From positions 558,001 through 622,000 of the forward strand of contig JALLLS010000004.1 of NCBI GenBank assembly GCA_025094145.1: DNA of 64,000 nucleotides, read 5' to 3'. Within the stretch, counting starts at the first letter, position 1; the number at the start of each line of letters is the position of its first letter. Positions 23,901 to 35,749 of this stretch are shown here, piece by piece. Both the position numbers and the translations under genes were made by a program. This stretch comes from Spinellus fusiger. Its lineage: Eukaryota > Mucoromycota > Mucoromycetes > Mucorales > Phycomycetaceae. The notes beneath the pieces were generated by a model. That model did no database searches. It was given only the letters and a program-made list of their open reading frames with translations, and was not told the DNA's origin.

Positions 23901-24289
23901 TACACACCCCTTCCTTCTGTCTCTATTGCGAATAAAATATATTCTCTGGCTTCTTGAATCAAATGAAAAATGTACATGTCTCGGTACTATACTTACTAGA
24001 CATTCTAATGTCTAGCAATGACAAAATCGAATAAGATACACTTCATTATCACTTTTTAGATAGTTTACCTGTAGCATGGGTTTCTGTCAGTTAGTCAACC
24101 GAGGCTCCAGCGATCACTGGGAATGGAGAAGGATAGAAGTGAACCAGAAGGCTTGGACCTTTTCTTGGTTCTAGGTGTATCTATGGAGTCATACTTTTTT
24201 TTGTTCTATCTACAAAAACACTATGAGAGGGTGCTACTTTCCCTTTGTGACATTAGACTATGTCTAAAGATCAATATAGCAGCTAGATC

Positions 24290-25350
24290 ACAATTCCCAA
24301 AGCCTCAATGTCTTGTCTTTCATACAATTCTGGTTTGAATACCTTTGATTTTAAGTTGATATGAACCCAAAGATCAAACTTTTCGCCTGTGTAGCTTTTG
24401 TTTTTCAAGATAGGGTGGTTGAATATCTTAGTATCTATCGTAATGTGAGAGATAATGAAGCTTTTAAAGTGGGAAGCAACTAAAAGACGTGTTTCCATTC
24501 TCTTCGCATAGTTGGGCCAGCTTAGCAAATGCGTACATGTGCTTAGTCGGATTGGCTTTAACATCATAATAGATGGAATTTTTTTTTATTTTTTTTATTT
24601 TTTTATTTTAGCAAATCTATAACTGGGAGAATAGCAGGCTAGTAGTTCCTGTACTTGGCTAATAGCCTTTTTGTTCAAGAAATCTATGGGTGCATTGGGA
24701 ACGGTTTTTGTCGAAATGTCTAGTTTGATTTGCGTACACACATCCAACACATTTAATCTAATAATATTTGCAATGGCCTCCTCAGAATGGTTTTTGGCTT
24801 TCATGGCATGGGTCAATGAGGCAATTCTTTCTTTTTGTCGTAGGATGATGTTGAAGAACATTCTAAGACGATTCCCAAGTTGAGACACAATAGTATTAAT
24901 GTAGGATGTGTGTATCTTGGTGCTTTCATAAATGGAGATTTGTTGAGCATTGGTTATCTTAATTGGAGTGTAGGACGCATATTGGCAATAGTCATTCTTC
25001 AGAGGGTTGATCTTCTTTCTTATTTGACGCACCCTGGGTGTGAGGCATGTTTTACCGGAAGTACTACCTTCTCTGGTTTGCTTATCAATGAGTGACAAAA
25101 ACACCTCACGGAGGAAATCCTTAGTTATGCAATCATTCAAAGCAGATCCATCTTCGTTTTCGAGTAGATGGATCAATATATACTTGGAGAACGCATAAGT
25201 ATGAGAAACAATGGTACTGATGTTATGGACCAGATCTTTCAAAACAGGTAGATAATCCGATCTCCAACCAGTGTCATGCAAAGAGGTCTTAACTGTCATT
25301 ACTCTAGTAGGATTCGCACACGAAGAACTTGCTATAGGCTCTTCATCAGT
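24290..25350 (-). pseudogene. Fanzor (TnpB-like RNA-guided nuclease) N-terminal half, degraded
   Basis: The minus-strand frame opens at a splice-acceptor-like site (25350) and reads about 250 residues including VMTVKTSLHDTGW and PVLKDLVHNISTIVSHTYAF, the N-terminal part of Fanzor1-type proteins. The frame is broken in an A-rich run at about 24570-24600 and resumes as YYDVKANPTKHMYAFAKLAQ to SFSCFPL. A second frameshift near 24470 leads to KSFIISHITIDTKIFNHPIL, all regions I know upstream of the RuvC core in this family. The RuvC motifs and zinc ribbon are missing downstream, so no nuclease could be made. It is homologous to the relic at 49.6-50.95 kb. Family assignment is from recognition, not a search. 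Confidence 0.72.
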
Positions 25351-26659
25351 CTATTATAAAAATCAAATACATGTAAGAACCCTAGATTGATTCTATAAAC
25401 ATGTTGTATTTTCTTTACTTCATTAACATCTTGTTGGCTGCATAACATCTTTAGTTCAGAAAGAATAGATAGAAATACAATAAGAAAGAGGAAATAAATA
25501 GTTATTTTATTAGCAACACTGAATAGTGTCAGCTATTATTTATCATCTATTGATGTGATGGTGTTGTCAATAGCTTCTTAGGTCCAAAGGTATTTGGTTT
25601 AGTTAACGTACAATTAACTCTGCTCTTATTTATTCAACTTGTTTGTTATTCTTTTATACTTTAATGATGACTACAAATAGAAAAACTTCAAGGAAATCAC
25701 CACCAAAAGGCATACATTTTAATTCAGGCTGTTGTACTTTTATATTACCTCTGAAAGATCAATCTACTGTATTCAAATATACTACAGCTTATCATAGATG
25801 CTTCATCACAAACCATTGATTGTGTAGCTGTTTTTTTAACGATTTGCTAACTTTGTTTCTCGTTTTTAGTGTCTAAAATCTGAAGTAGCAGTATGCTGCA
25901 CACCACTTAGTATATCTCTTCTTAGTGTGTCTTGGTTGTGTCATATAAAATCCAGACAACCTTGTTCAATGTTAGCATACACTCTGTACTGACAAAAGGG
26001 CTTTTTAAATAAACGCAAGTGATTGGAGTCATTTCTGTACATCAATCTGAAGCAGTAGTGTTTTATTGTGCTTATCATGATATTTTGGTCATTGAGTAAG
26101 TATATATTTATATTCCAAACCTAACTATCCTATATGAAAAAAAGGAAGTACATAGCTCATAGGATTATATGACTGATTCATCTCACTCATTCTTTGCAGT
26201 ATGCTACCATTTCTTGATCATATCACAATGTCTCTGCTTTCTGTCTGCTTTCTGTCTGCTTTCTATTATTATTTAGACAGTTACAATGATTTTTGTACAA
26301 ATGGCCATATCCACAACAGCCTGTATATCTATTTTGACGATTATCCACTCAAACAATACTATTGGCTATATAATTAGGATAAACATACTTGTTCAAGAAA
26401 GTGTGAATACAGCCATACTCAATTGAGTCGAATACCTTTGAGTATAAATATCAGGACAAAATAGATAAGGCATGTTCATTAAATAAAACACTTTACATTT
26501 GATCTATAAGCTCCAAACTTAAACATATCAAGTCTCAACATCTTTAATTATAGAAAATGAAATAATAATAAGACAGTATGGCATTTGTCTGTCATACTCT
26601 GAACTCATCGTTGTGCAAGTTCAATATTAACTTTCTACATTGATAATATATACCCTTCT
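25351..26659. other. Accessory AT-rich interval
   Basis: No open coding region. CTTTCTGTCTG tandem copies near 26235-26265. Probably decayed mobile DNA given both neighbours. Confidence 0.4.
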
Positions 26660-27560
26660 TTCTTTAATTCATATTTCCAAGGCGTATCAGACATGTTCAA
26701 TTGAGTTCAAGTCAGGGATTTGTGTAGGCTAGTACTCAAAGCCCCTAATCTGATGTGTCTCTTTTCACCATCTAGTATAGGCCCCAGTATGACAGCTATC
26801 ACTATTTTATTGTAACAGAAACTTGCTGTTTTCTTTATTATACAATTTCATGAACCAAGGATGGAACTCACCAGCCAAAATTCTGATGTATTCGTCTTGG
26901 TTTACACTGCTATTAACAACGACTAATGAGCCAAATCCATTAGCCTAATAGCAGCTCTAAAACATCACACCATCACCACCAAACTATATTGTTGGAATAA
27001 TAGGGTTATAACTATATCGTTCTCTAACTATTTTAATGACACAGGCATCTCTATTACTCTTTTTCATAATGTATGTTGACTCGTCAGACAATGATATCTT
27101 TTCACTAATCACTTGTTCAACTGACATGTTCCTTAGCCCAATAAAGCTGTTTCTCTTTGTGTGTTTTTCAGTGAAGGCCAGAGTGTAGTCTACAGAAAAA
27201 GATACATACTCTAACTGATTACAGTAGCTGATAAGGGTGTTTCTACATACATCCACTTCAAACTTAAACATTCCCAATGTTAGTTGATTGTATGAGGCAA
27301 ATGGATCCTTTCTAATAACATCTTTCCAGGTGTCCTAAATCTATCTCATTCACTTTTTTATGTTTTCAATAACTTTCTAAATGCAATAGTGATCCGCACT
27401 CTTTGATGTTTCTAACACTACTTTAAACTATAGGCCTTTACCTCACAATCACAGCCAACTCTGATCCAGCCTTCAACAGGCAATAAATACCCCACAGTCT
27501 TCCATATTTTGTCTTGTCCTATTCCCTAAAAATGTAATATTCTGAATATCCATCTGAAAT
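26660..27560 (-). pseudogene. Tc1/mariner-type transposase relic
   Basis: Reading on the minus strand gives, in order, the 97-residue open piece 26984-27277 with SLSDESTYIMKK (first catalytic Asp context), then GGDGVMF and NSSVNQDEYIRILAGEF, CHTGAYTRW, and PDLNSIEHV (the PDLNPIEN catalytic Glu block), separated by stops and frame changes. The order matches a DDE transposase of the IS630/Tc1/mariner superfamily. No intact terminal repeats were found. It points toward the plus-strand relic at 27930, so the two are arranged head to head. Confidence 0.7.
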
Positions 27561-27929
27561 ACTGTGTTGATCTAACACTATTGAGAAAGAACAGAGCTTC
27601 ATACAATAGAAATAAGTCTCTCTTTTCCCTTTTATCACCATGCTTCCCAACAAATATTAAACAAATTCAATGAGGGTGATTGTGCATTATGCATCAACTA
27701 ATCAATTAGCCGGATTCACCCTTCTTAAAAAGTGATTTCTCAGTAATTATACTACTACTATCTAAAAAAAACTAAAATAAATAGAGTATGTTTTGGGCCA
27801 TCCAGCAAACTTTAATATTTTATATAAAGTAACTAAAAGAAAAAATCAGTTTTTTTTTCACATTCTGGGCTATTTTTATACTGAAAAATAACATACACTA
27901 TTTTTTTCTTCATAAAACCTCTTCATATA

Positions 27930-28690
27930 ATGTCTGACTCATCTAACATTCTAAAAATATTCACCAAGACTCATAAAATGTATAGTAAATATACCAGCCA
28001 CGAGACATGTTTAGCCATCATGCACAAGGTGCTGAACCTGAAGTCTACTCAGGTCGAGGCATCTCGTCTATTTAACATACTTCCCAACACTTTGAGAAAT
28101 ATAGTGAAGCACTACAAGGAAACCAACCAATTTGAGTCCTCACCCAAGAGTGGCAGAAAGAAAAGTCTAGACAATAGGGCTTTCTGGTGGCTGAGAAGAA
28201 CAGTAAGAGCAACTCCCACCAGACCAAAGTAGCCATCATAGCAGACACGGCTACCACGGTTTCAAGACTAACATTGAAGAAGTGACTTGACGAAATGAGC
28301 TTTTATGTATTCATTCTGATAGTCAAGCCTGTTCTCATCAAGAAACATATGGAGGTAAGACTCCAGTGGGCTCATAAGCATGTTGGTTGGATCTATTAGC
28401 AGTGGTAAGAGGTTGTCTGGTCCAATGAGTCCAGGGTGGAGCTCATGAGCTATGACAGGGGGACCAGGTTAAACAGGCAGTGTGGTATGGCCTTTAAGCC
28501 TAGGAATATCCTGGAGTTGAAGAAGTTTGGAGGTGGTGGAGGGATGGTATAGGTCTGTTTCTAGTGGTGACGCTACCCTGACGCTGGAATGGGGTGATAT
28601 ATCAAAAGAAGTAACAGACACCCTCATTGCCAGCATAGGGCGGAGATGCCAGACTGTTGTTGATGTTAAAGACTAGCAGTGGTTATTAGT
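27930..28690 (+). pseudogene. Tc1/mariner-type transposase relic
   Basis: An open N-terminus of 100 codons (27930-28232) carries a helix-turn-helix-like segment, STQVEASRLFNILPNTLRNI, and the family signature SSPKSGRKK. Beyond a frame change the remainder reads RLQWAHKHVGWI, VVWSNESRVELMS (first catalytic residue changed to Asn-Glu-Ser context) and later AFKPRNIL with several stops. It is thus a decayed DDE transposase. The downstream A-rich stretch at 28830-28855 and the sequence to 28890 may include its end, but no matching terminal repeat was recognised. Confidence 0.7.
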
Positions 28691-28900
28691 TAACCTACAA
28701 ATAAACCCACTCTTTTGTATTTTAAACACTATTCTATATATCTATTGAGAGTTTTATGTCTTTATATAGTGAATTCATAAAGTTATAACACTATTAAGAT
28801 AAAGTGTGAATCAAAAAAAGGAAATTTACATTTGAAAAAAAAAAAGAAAAAAAAAGCGGTTACTTATTGAGGGTCACTTTATTTGTTGGAGGTGACTAAG

Positions 28901-30552
28901 TTATTCTTCATCAAAATCGCTAGTTCTTCTTCTCTTTCTCTTGATTACTTCACTAGTAAAACTAGGAAGGATTTTCTTGTTCTGATCAAGATCAACCCCA
29001 ATGTCACCTGGCTGTTGTTTTACAACCTTATTAGTGTTCTCCATCATCAATCTAGCTTGGTATACAGCTTTTAACACCGGCAACAGCTCACTACAGATAT
29101 CATCTGCTTCTTCGGGCAAGTCTGCAGTCTTTGTGTGGTTGATGCGGCACACATAACCAGCAGGTGAGTCACATAGCACCATTGTGAATTTTGTTTCTAT
29201 AGGTAAGAGATAAAAATATTAACAACAAGAAGCGTAAGGCATATGCATAACTATACTTACCAAAGAGCAAAAAGCCAACAAGAGCCAATTCACGCAAGGC
29301 ATCGGGCGATTTTTGATATAATGTGTACATCATTTCCTTCAATACCTTGGCCATCTTAAATCCACCTTCATATAGCTCCTTCGTCTGGTCATCATTCCGA
29401 CCACATTTACAACATCCGTATTCTAGTAATTGACGAAAAAAGATCAAGTCCAGCTTTCTACCAGTCAACTTGCGTTCCGTATTGTCAATTCCGGCCAGAG
29501 TCCTCTCATCATTCATACTAGCTGGTGATGACTTACTTTTTCAACTCTAAAATATATTGTATAAAGAAAATCAGTATAATCATGAATAAATTCAGGTTAC
29601 AAGCATACTGTACCCTCTACACTTGATCTTTGAGTCATCAAAAACAGTATCCACAAATCTCCATACTCGTCTCATAATATCCCCTTCCAACTGGTCGGTG
29701 AGAGGTAGATAGTTTCATCTGAATAGCCTGATATATTCCAAAATGGTATTTCTTAGCCACTCGCAGGCAGGAGACTTTTGTTCTTGGACCAATTTCTTTT
29801 TCAAAGAAATGCTGTTTGTTGATGTTTTGAGATGGTCAATGTAGTTTTGAAGCGATGGAGGCAAGTCATTCAACCCCTTGTTGTTATAAGTTTTGATCTC
29901 TAAAAGCTCTTCTTCAGCAAAGTACTTTTTCCAGATCTTGTCGCTTGTATCCAAAATTAAGGAATGTACGGGGCTAAAACAAAGTTATTGTCATATCACT
30001 CACTTCAATGATCTTCAATGATACTTACTGTTCGTAGTTGCAGCTAATTGCATACTCTTTCATTTTATTTTTTACAATTGTTCCTGTAGATAACGTCCAA
30101 CAATTCTCCAAATCCAGACTTTCAAATATCTCTATTATTTTTGTTTTATCGTTTGGCAATAGCTTCAACTGCTTCTTGCTGGTATTGATAATACTGGATG
30201 ATCCAACACTTTCAGTTATAGCTGTTGGTGTGTTTCTGATTCTGCCAAAATGACTATAAAGACTCAGGGCTGGTGTAGTAGAATGGACGATTCCTAAACT
30301 TTCATTGCAAATTAACATAGCAATTTTCTCCCAGTTTGTGTGGCTCTTCCTCTGAGATAGAAAAAGTCAGTAAAATTATATGCAGCATACTGTAAATACT
30401 AATCGTACATAATTAATGTCCATTGAGGTCAGAACATGACCAATGTCAGTACACCAATTGGACTTGTATACAAACAATGAAGTTCTTCCGTCATGGTTTT
30501 CTACAATATAGTCGGTCAACTCATTTGTGATGTTGTTTATTGTAAGAGGCAT
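28901..30552 (-). pseudogene. Lineage-specific multi-exon gene, broken
   Basis: Five exons can be laid out with proper GT/AG sites: 30409-30552, 30029-30351, 29614-29973, 29261-29546, 28901-29196. The protein-like path includes KIWKKYFAEEELLEIKTYNN, then GRKLDLIFFRQLLEYGCCKC, GRNDDQTKELYEGGFKMAKV and CDSPAGYVCRI, ending in a basic RKRRRTSDFDEE tail. I recall this as a repeated family of unknown function in mucoralean genomes. Two lesions break it: an in-frame TGA at 29715-29717, after which the same frame continues with LPLTDQLEGDIM, and a frameshift in an A5 run at about 29537-29541. The central D...E-x-G block could be a nuclease-like fold, but that is only a guess. Confidence 0.6.
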
Positions 30553-32366
30553 CCCCGCCGCCGCCAACGAATGAGTAGCCTCTCTGATTCCTATTTTATA
30601 CAGTCAGAATGTACAACTTTATGGGGTTATGAGTATGGACATTACTCTCTGTGTTCCATGCCAAGTCAATGTTGCTTTCTGTTGATAATCCAGATATTTG
30701 TATAAAGAGTGAGGTTGATATGAAAATCAAAATGCAAAAAGACTGTTGATCTTATTTATTAAGGAATAAGCTTTTAGGAAAAGTCACAGTAGACAAAGAA
30801 AGTTGTGATCTTCTCTTTGATCTTCTCTTTGATCTTCTCTTTGTGATATTGTTCACATAATGATGATCTCATTGTATAAGACACTTTATTAATCATCTTT
30901 ATGTAGCCACACCTCACATTGAGAGGTCTTACTGGGAAAACATAATGGACATAAGTCACTTTCAGAAAATGGAAAATTAAATTAAAGAAAACAGAACTAC
31001 ACACCAGGAGATTTTTCTGGCCTTTAAGCGATGATATCTTTGCCCTTTAAAACCGAAAATATTTTGCCCTTTTATGGAACTGTATTTAAAACGAAAGGTT
31101 TGTGGATATCAGAAATAATATTTCCTTTTGTGGATATCTCAATATCAAATTGTATTATCAGTAAAATATATTGTTTATGAATAAAATTGTTTATTATAAT
31201 AATGTAGCTAACACTATATTATGACTATAGCTACTGCCCAAGTGCATTCCCTCATAGCAATAGAATCCACACCCTAAAAGCTTTGTGCTTTATCCTTGGG
31301 AGATAGATAAATATGCTCAGGAGTATACCCTAGACATTATTGACCTTGTAGAAGACCCCCTAAGACTGACTTGAGAGCCTCTGCTTAATAACAATACAAT
31401 GAATGCCTTGTGGATTACAATGAGCTCAAGCCCAGATAAAGACACTGCTTACCTTTTTACTTTCAGAATAGTCCTTGGTAGTGTCTATCACTTCCTTCTA
31501 TTGTTTCTCTTTGTTATTAATGGCACATTACCTTGCTCAGTTATGCTCATCTTGACGAGTACTTGAGTGTTATACTGTAGGCTTAAGGATAGCACATGTT
31601 AAACAATAAATACAGTGATTGAGTTGCAATGTCAGGTTTACTTCTTCCTTTTATCCAACTTTATAGTGTTTAATTACACAGTCAATAGTCAATGCTAAAA
31701 CAGACAGACAGTGAAAAGGTTCTTTTCAAACACATTAGCCAACCAAAGAAATAACATAATTTCATTGTTCATGTATTTCCTTTTATATCCCAAAAATATT
31801 CTGTTGCTATGAGACAAGAGACACATAGGACCTCGTAAGGCTGGTTACTCATACGGAGATTGATAGAAAAGAGTAGGATATGAGCTGACAGAAGGCAAAC
31901 GGGTGGTTGTAATAATAATGGCACCCCATGGGAATACAGAAAGAAAACAAGTAGAGAATAAGAAACAGTCAGTTGCTCAAGTCCTTAAAGCCTATCTTGT
32001 TTATACTCTAGGAAGCTGTTTGGATTAGAGTCTATTTTATTAAAGATGTAGACAATCACACTTTTTATATTAGTTTGGGATTTCTTCTTTGACTATGAAT
32101 TTGACTATTTTGCTGTTCTCAAGCAATAGCCATGGTCTTCATAGAACATCCAAGCAGATTGGGAAGGGTAACTGTCCTATCCTACAGTGTGTATAATCTT
32201 GGTCCTATATTTCAAGGCCATAGAATTCAATAAAGTGATTTTATTGTAAAAGAAGAAGAAAAAAGGTTCTTCTCTTCCCCGAAACATACATAGAACAAGA
32301 AGAGGGAATCCATCTCGGAATTTACTGAGATGTTATTATTGTATAGCTTTGATCTTTATAGCTTAA

Positions 32367-32399
<33 letters not shown>

Positions 32400-32950
32400 T
32401 AGCCTCAAAATCCATACTATGTAACTTTGAGAAATGTATCCTTTATTCTGTAATAGAAGGCAGTAAGGCTATCAACAAGACCACTAGAGAGATGAATGTA
32501 TAGATATTGGGTCTCTAGCAGGGACAAAGAAATAGAGTATTAGTACAAAGGCTAGTCTATGGAAATCAAAGAGGTTACATGAACAGGAACACAACACACG
32601 ACCTGAATACAATGGGTAACTAGGCAACTATTCTTTAAGCAATTTTTTTCTTTCTAGAATGTTGTTGCAGTCTGCATTACTTTAGTAGTTTTGATTAAGC
32701 AATTGACTTGTGAAATTTCGTTTTGTTCTCTTCTGTTCGAATATAAATACCTGCCAACCACACTGTCTGTTGTTCTTCATAACTTCTATCTTCTTTATTT
32801 TGTTTACCTTTGTCTGGCATATAAACCAATAGTTGTGATCCAGTGAGTATATGTTTATTATGTCTGACATGTTAGTCAGTTTCTATTGTATATTCTTTTA
32901 TTTTAATAAACCCAGTGAATCCGTTACAAAGGCAAGGTGCCAGTGCAAGG
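30553..32950. other. AT-rich interval without supported genes
   Basis: Contains a 12-bp GATCTTCTCTTT repeat (about 30805-30842), the left terminus of the candidate element (31000) and the (TA)n tract near 32370. No coding region is supported. Confidence 0.45.
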
Positions 32951-33699
32951 GTAATACGACACACATAGAGAGTACATTAATACATCTCAAACTAATTATT
33001 TTTACTGTTTTATTAGTGAGAAAGGGTATTGGCACCTAAAAAGATTTGCGTATGATCCTACCAAACTGCCAGTCGTTGCTTATGGCACAGAAATAAAGGT
33101 AAAAGATGGTACCAAGTTCAAAGGTCATCGTGTTGTTTTGACAAGAATTTTATATCAATCATTGAAAAAGAGACAAAAAGATGGAGATCTTCTTGTGGTT
33201 GATGTCGATGAGCTCCTTACATCGAGAGTAAACATGATTGACCTCTTACCCAATATGAAAAGCTCTTCTAACAGTTCCTCTTATTTTTGTTCTCAAGATC
33301 TGCCACACTTATAACACAAATAACCTCACCGAGGTATTAGTAAATTTCAACAATATCCACGCTTGCCAAAGTTGTGGAATTGTTTGGAACAGAGATATGA
33401 ATGCACCAAAGAATATCTATATAATTGCAGAAGAGGGATTAAATGGTCGCCACCGACCAGCTCCATTCTGTAGAAAAGAATAGACATTCTTTGATGCATT
33501 CATATTATATCATATCACCACATCGAAAGTGGTTTTTTCTATGATTCAGATATTTACAGGTAAATCTACATAATCTTTATTTAAGAACTAACATGAATAC
33601 ATCTTAATTTATTTCTGCTCTTTTTCAAATCGATTTGTAATTTCTTAAACAATTGTATTTCGACTATTTCCTTTTATATCCTAAAGATCTCCTGGTGTG
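31000..33699. mobile_element. Candidate 2.7-kb TIR element holding a Fanzor C-terminus
   Basis: The left end reads TA then CACACCAGGAGAT (TA at 30998-30999) and the right end is its inverted match, ATCTCCTGGTGTG then TA (TA at 33700-33701). The match extends to 17 bases if the symmetrical ACTA/TAGT flanks are counted and weakens inward. TA flanks are what Tc1/mariner-type and related insertions produce. The right end is also present alone at 833-864, supporting a dispersed repeat. Inside, only the Fanzor fragment at 32951-33483 is recognisable; 31013-32950 looks non-coding and includes a (TA)n run at about 32369-32396. The boundaries are seen; that they moved together is inferred. Confidence 0.5.
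32951..33483 (+). pseudogene. Fanzor C-terminal region (zinc ribbon and RuvC-III), frameshifted
   Basis: The frame reads KLPVVAYGTEIKV, then LTRILYQSLKKRQKDG and VVDVDELLTSRV, matching the segment after RuvC-II in Fanzor/TnpB proteins. A frame change at about 33310-33320 leads to HACQSCGIVWNRDMNAPKNI, i.e. the second CxxC of the zinc ribbon followed by the RuvC-III Asp in NRDMNAPKNI, and ends with RPAPFCRKE and TAG at 33481-33483. The first CxxC expected after TSR is absent (TSRVNMID), so the ribbon is damaged as well as frameshifted. No RuvC-I or N-terminal region is recognisable upstream. Confidence 0.78.
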
Positions 33700-33701
33700 T
33701 A

Positions 33702-34436
33702 GTACTCTCATTGACAGTCGGGTCAGTGATGTTAACCTGTCTCTTATGTCCTAGATAGTTCTACTAATCATTTATATATTATTATTAGGCCTTTATTTCA
33801 AACAATAGGCTTTCCTATTATCTGTTTTCTCCATGAAGCCACTGTCTGAAAAATAAAAGGTTTGCATTAATAAACCCCAAAGGAGTTGTAATTATAATAC
33901 TATCAATACTTATAAATGAAGAGAAGAAGAAGATCCATTTAGCTTCATGCATTACTTTCAGAAGGCTCTCCTTGACTAAATATTTATCTCAGGGACCTCC
34001 AAGATAAAAATAAAAATAAAAATAAAAATAAAAATAAAACCTAAGGCAATTAATACACCATTAACAGAAACAATAACACCCCTTCATTAGTTATTACTGA
34101 TGATAAAATATCTTAACATTGCATCTAAAAAAATGATGCTAGTGACTAAATAATTAGGCAATGCATAGACATACAATATTATTATTTAAAATAATAACAT
34201 CACCACAAGATAATCAATGGAGTATCAAAATCAAAATATCAGAGCACCATCTCTCTTAGTATCTGTAGCAGAAATAACAGCCTACAAAAGAGCAGTGATC
34301 ATGTACATGCTTATTTTTACTCAATGTTACATTTAGAATAATCTATATGTGTAATATCCGATTATCTTTTTATAACATTGTAGCCATTATGCTTAGTAAA
34401 TGTGCATGCTATTTGGTACGTATAAAACAATAATCT
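33702..34436. other. Intergenic
   Basis: AT-rich DNA with an AAAAT repeat at about 34005-34037. Nothing else is supported. Confidence 0.45.
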
Positions 34437-35713
34437 CTAGACCTTATTGGTGCTAATTGATTCATCGTCATTCTTGAAGAAAAAGATATTATCCTCTTTC
34501 CATTGAGACCACGTCTTTCTAAGTGAGTCTTTGACATCTGCATCAAATATCATATCAATAGATCGATAAGACATTTCATAAAGCTCAGCATTGCTTAACC
34601 CAAAGACTTTTTGAGCAATTGCATACTCCCTTGAAAGATCCGAGAAGAAGACACCCTTATCATCAGTCTATAGACACAATTATCAGTACAGATCAAATGA
34701 ATTTCTCCCTCAAAAACAACTTACACAGAGACTAAAAGGGTGTTTATCAGTGATCAGTTCTTTAATATGATGCTCCTCATAAGATTTAGATGTTTTACAC
34801 AATAGATTGGAAGTCATACAGACTTCTACTGGTATTTCTTTTGTGTATACTTCTTTACGAGTCTTGTCATCTAAGAAAGTAGCATGGCCTAATCTGTCAG
34901 GCATAATGCTAAGACCATCTACTGATTCTGGTATATTGTATTCTGTCTAAATATATAAATATAAAGATATATCACAGAATTCAGTATTCTGTAATTAGTA
35001 ACAATAAGTTATATTACCTCGGCAAAGTGCAACGTTATCTTTAAGTTATTTTTCTTTACTCTATCGAATACCGGTACAAAATACAAAAAGGATCTTGCAT
35101 TCGTCTCTCCACACAGATCCATTCCCACAACACCCTGAGATCTATAACGAAGTGCAAGATCGATTGCTTCATGGGCTTCTTCAATAGTATTTCGACGATC
35201 AATAGACACGAGGAGTCTAACAATAATGGATGTTCTTGGTTCATTAATGACTGACAGAACAGTTTCCAAGTAAGAAGATTTAGTCATGTTTGTCTCTTTG
35301 TTGGAGCGAGGAGTAGTGCGCAGTTCAATATAATGCACACCATCACGCTCAAATTCATCAATGATTCTGCGAGTAGCTATAGCAACACATTCTTCATTGT
35401 CGACTACTTTGTAAATAATATCGAAAAGAGGAAAAAATCTAATAAGATAGTTAGTTTAATACAGGTTGTTTACTAATACTATGAAATAATGAATAAAAAA
35501 TTACTGTTCGATTTTCTCAAGACCCTTAGGAATCTGATAATCAGCCAGTTCTGGGTGGGTTTCTTTCTTATGCTCTATCAACACCTGCATTGTCTCGGCA
35601 CTAATGCTACCGTTAATATGAGCATGAAGCTCTACTTTAGGCAGGCGCATACAGAAGGAGTCCTGTGCTAAAGACAGTTGGCTGAAATCGTTATTATTGT
35701 TACCAAGCAACAT
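34437..35713 (-). CDS. ADAL: Adenosine deaminase-like protein (N6-methyl-AMP deaminase type)
   Basis: Four exons: 35505-35713, 35018-35438, 34725-34946, 34437-34667, in phase, 360 residues. The family removes the N6-substituent of modified AMP, giving IMP, and so clears nucleotides released from m6A RNA; this role is taken from the family. Motifs: LPKVELHAHINGS (HxH zinc ligands), LRTTPR, LHFAE (catalytic Glu region), RLGHATF, and TDDKGVF with the metal-binding Asp, split so that exon 3 ends in Cys and exon 4 starts TDD. The start MLLGNNNN at 35713 is chosen because it leaves about 22 residues before the LPKVELHAH block, as in relatives; an upstream in-frame ATG at 35749 and a later one at 35650 are alternatives. 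An RRM-YTH candidate m6A reader is 21 kb away, without linkage evidence. Confidence 0.9.
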
Positions 35714-35749
35714 AAAGAATAGTTTTTTTTCTCTCTGTATTAATTTCAA

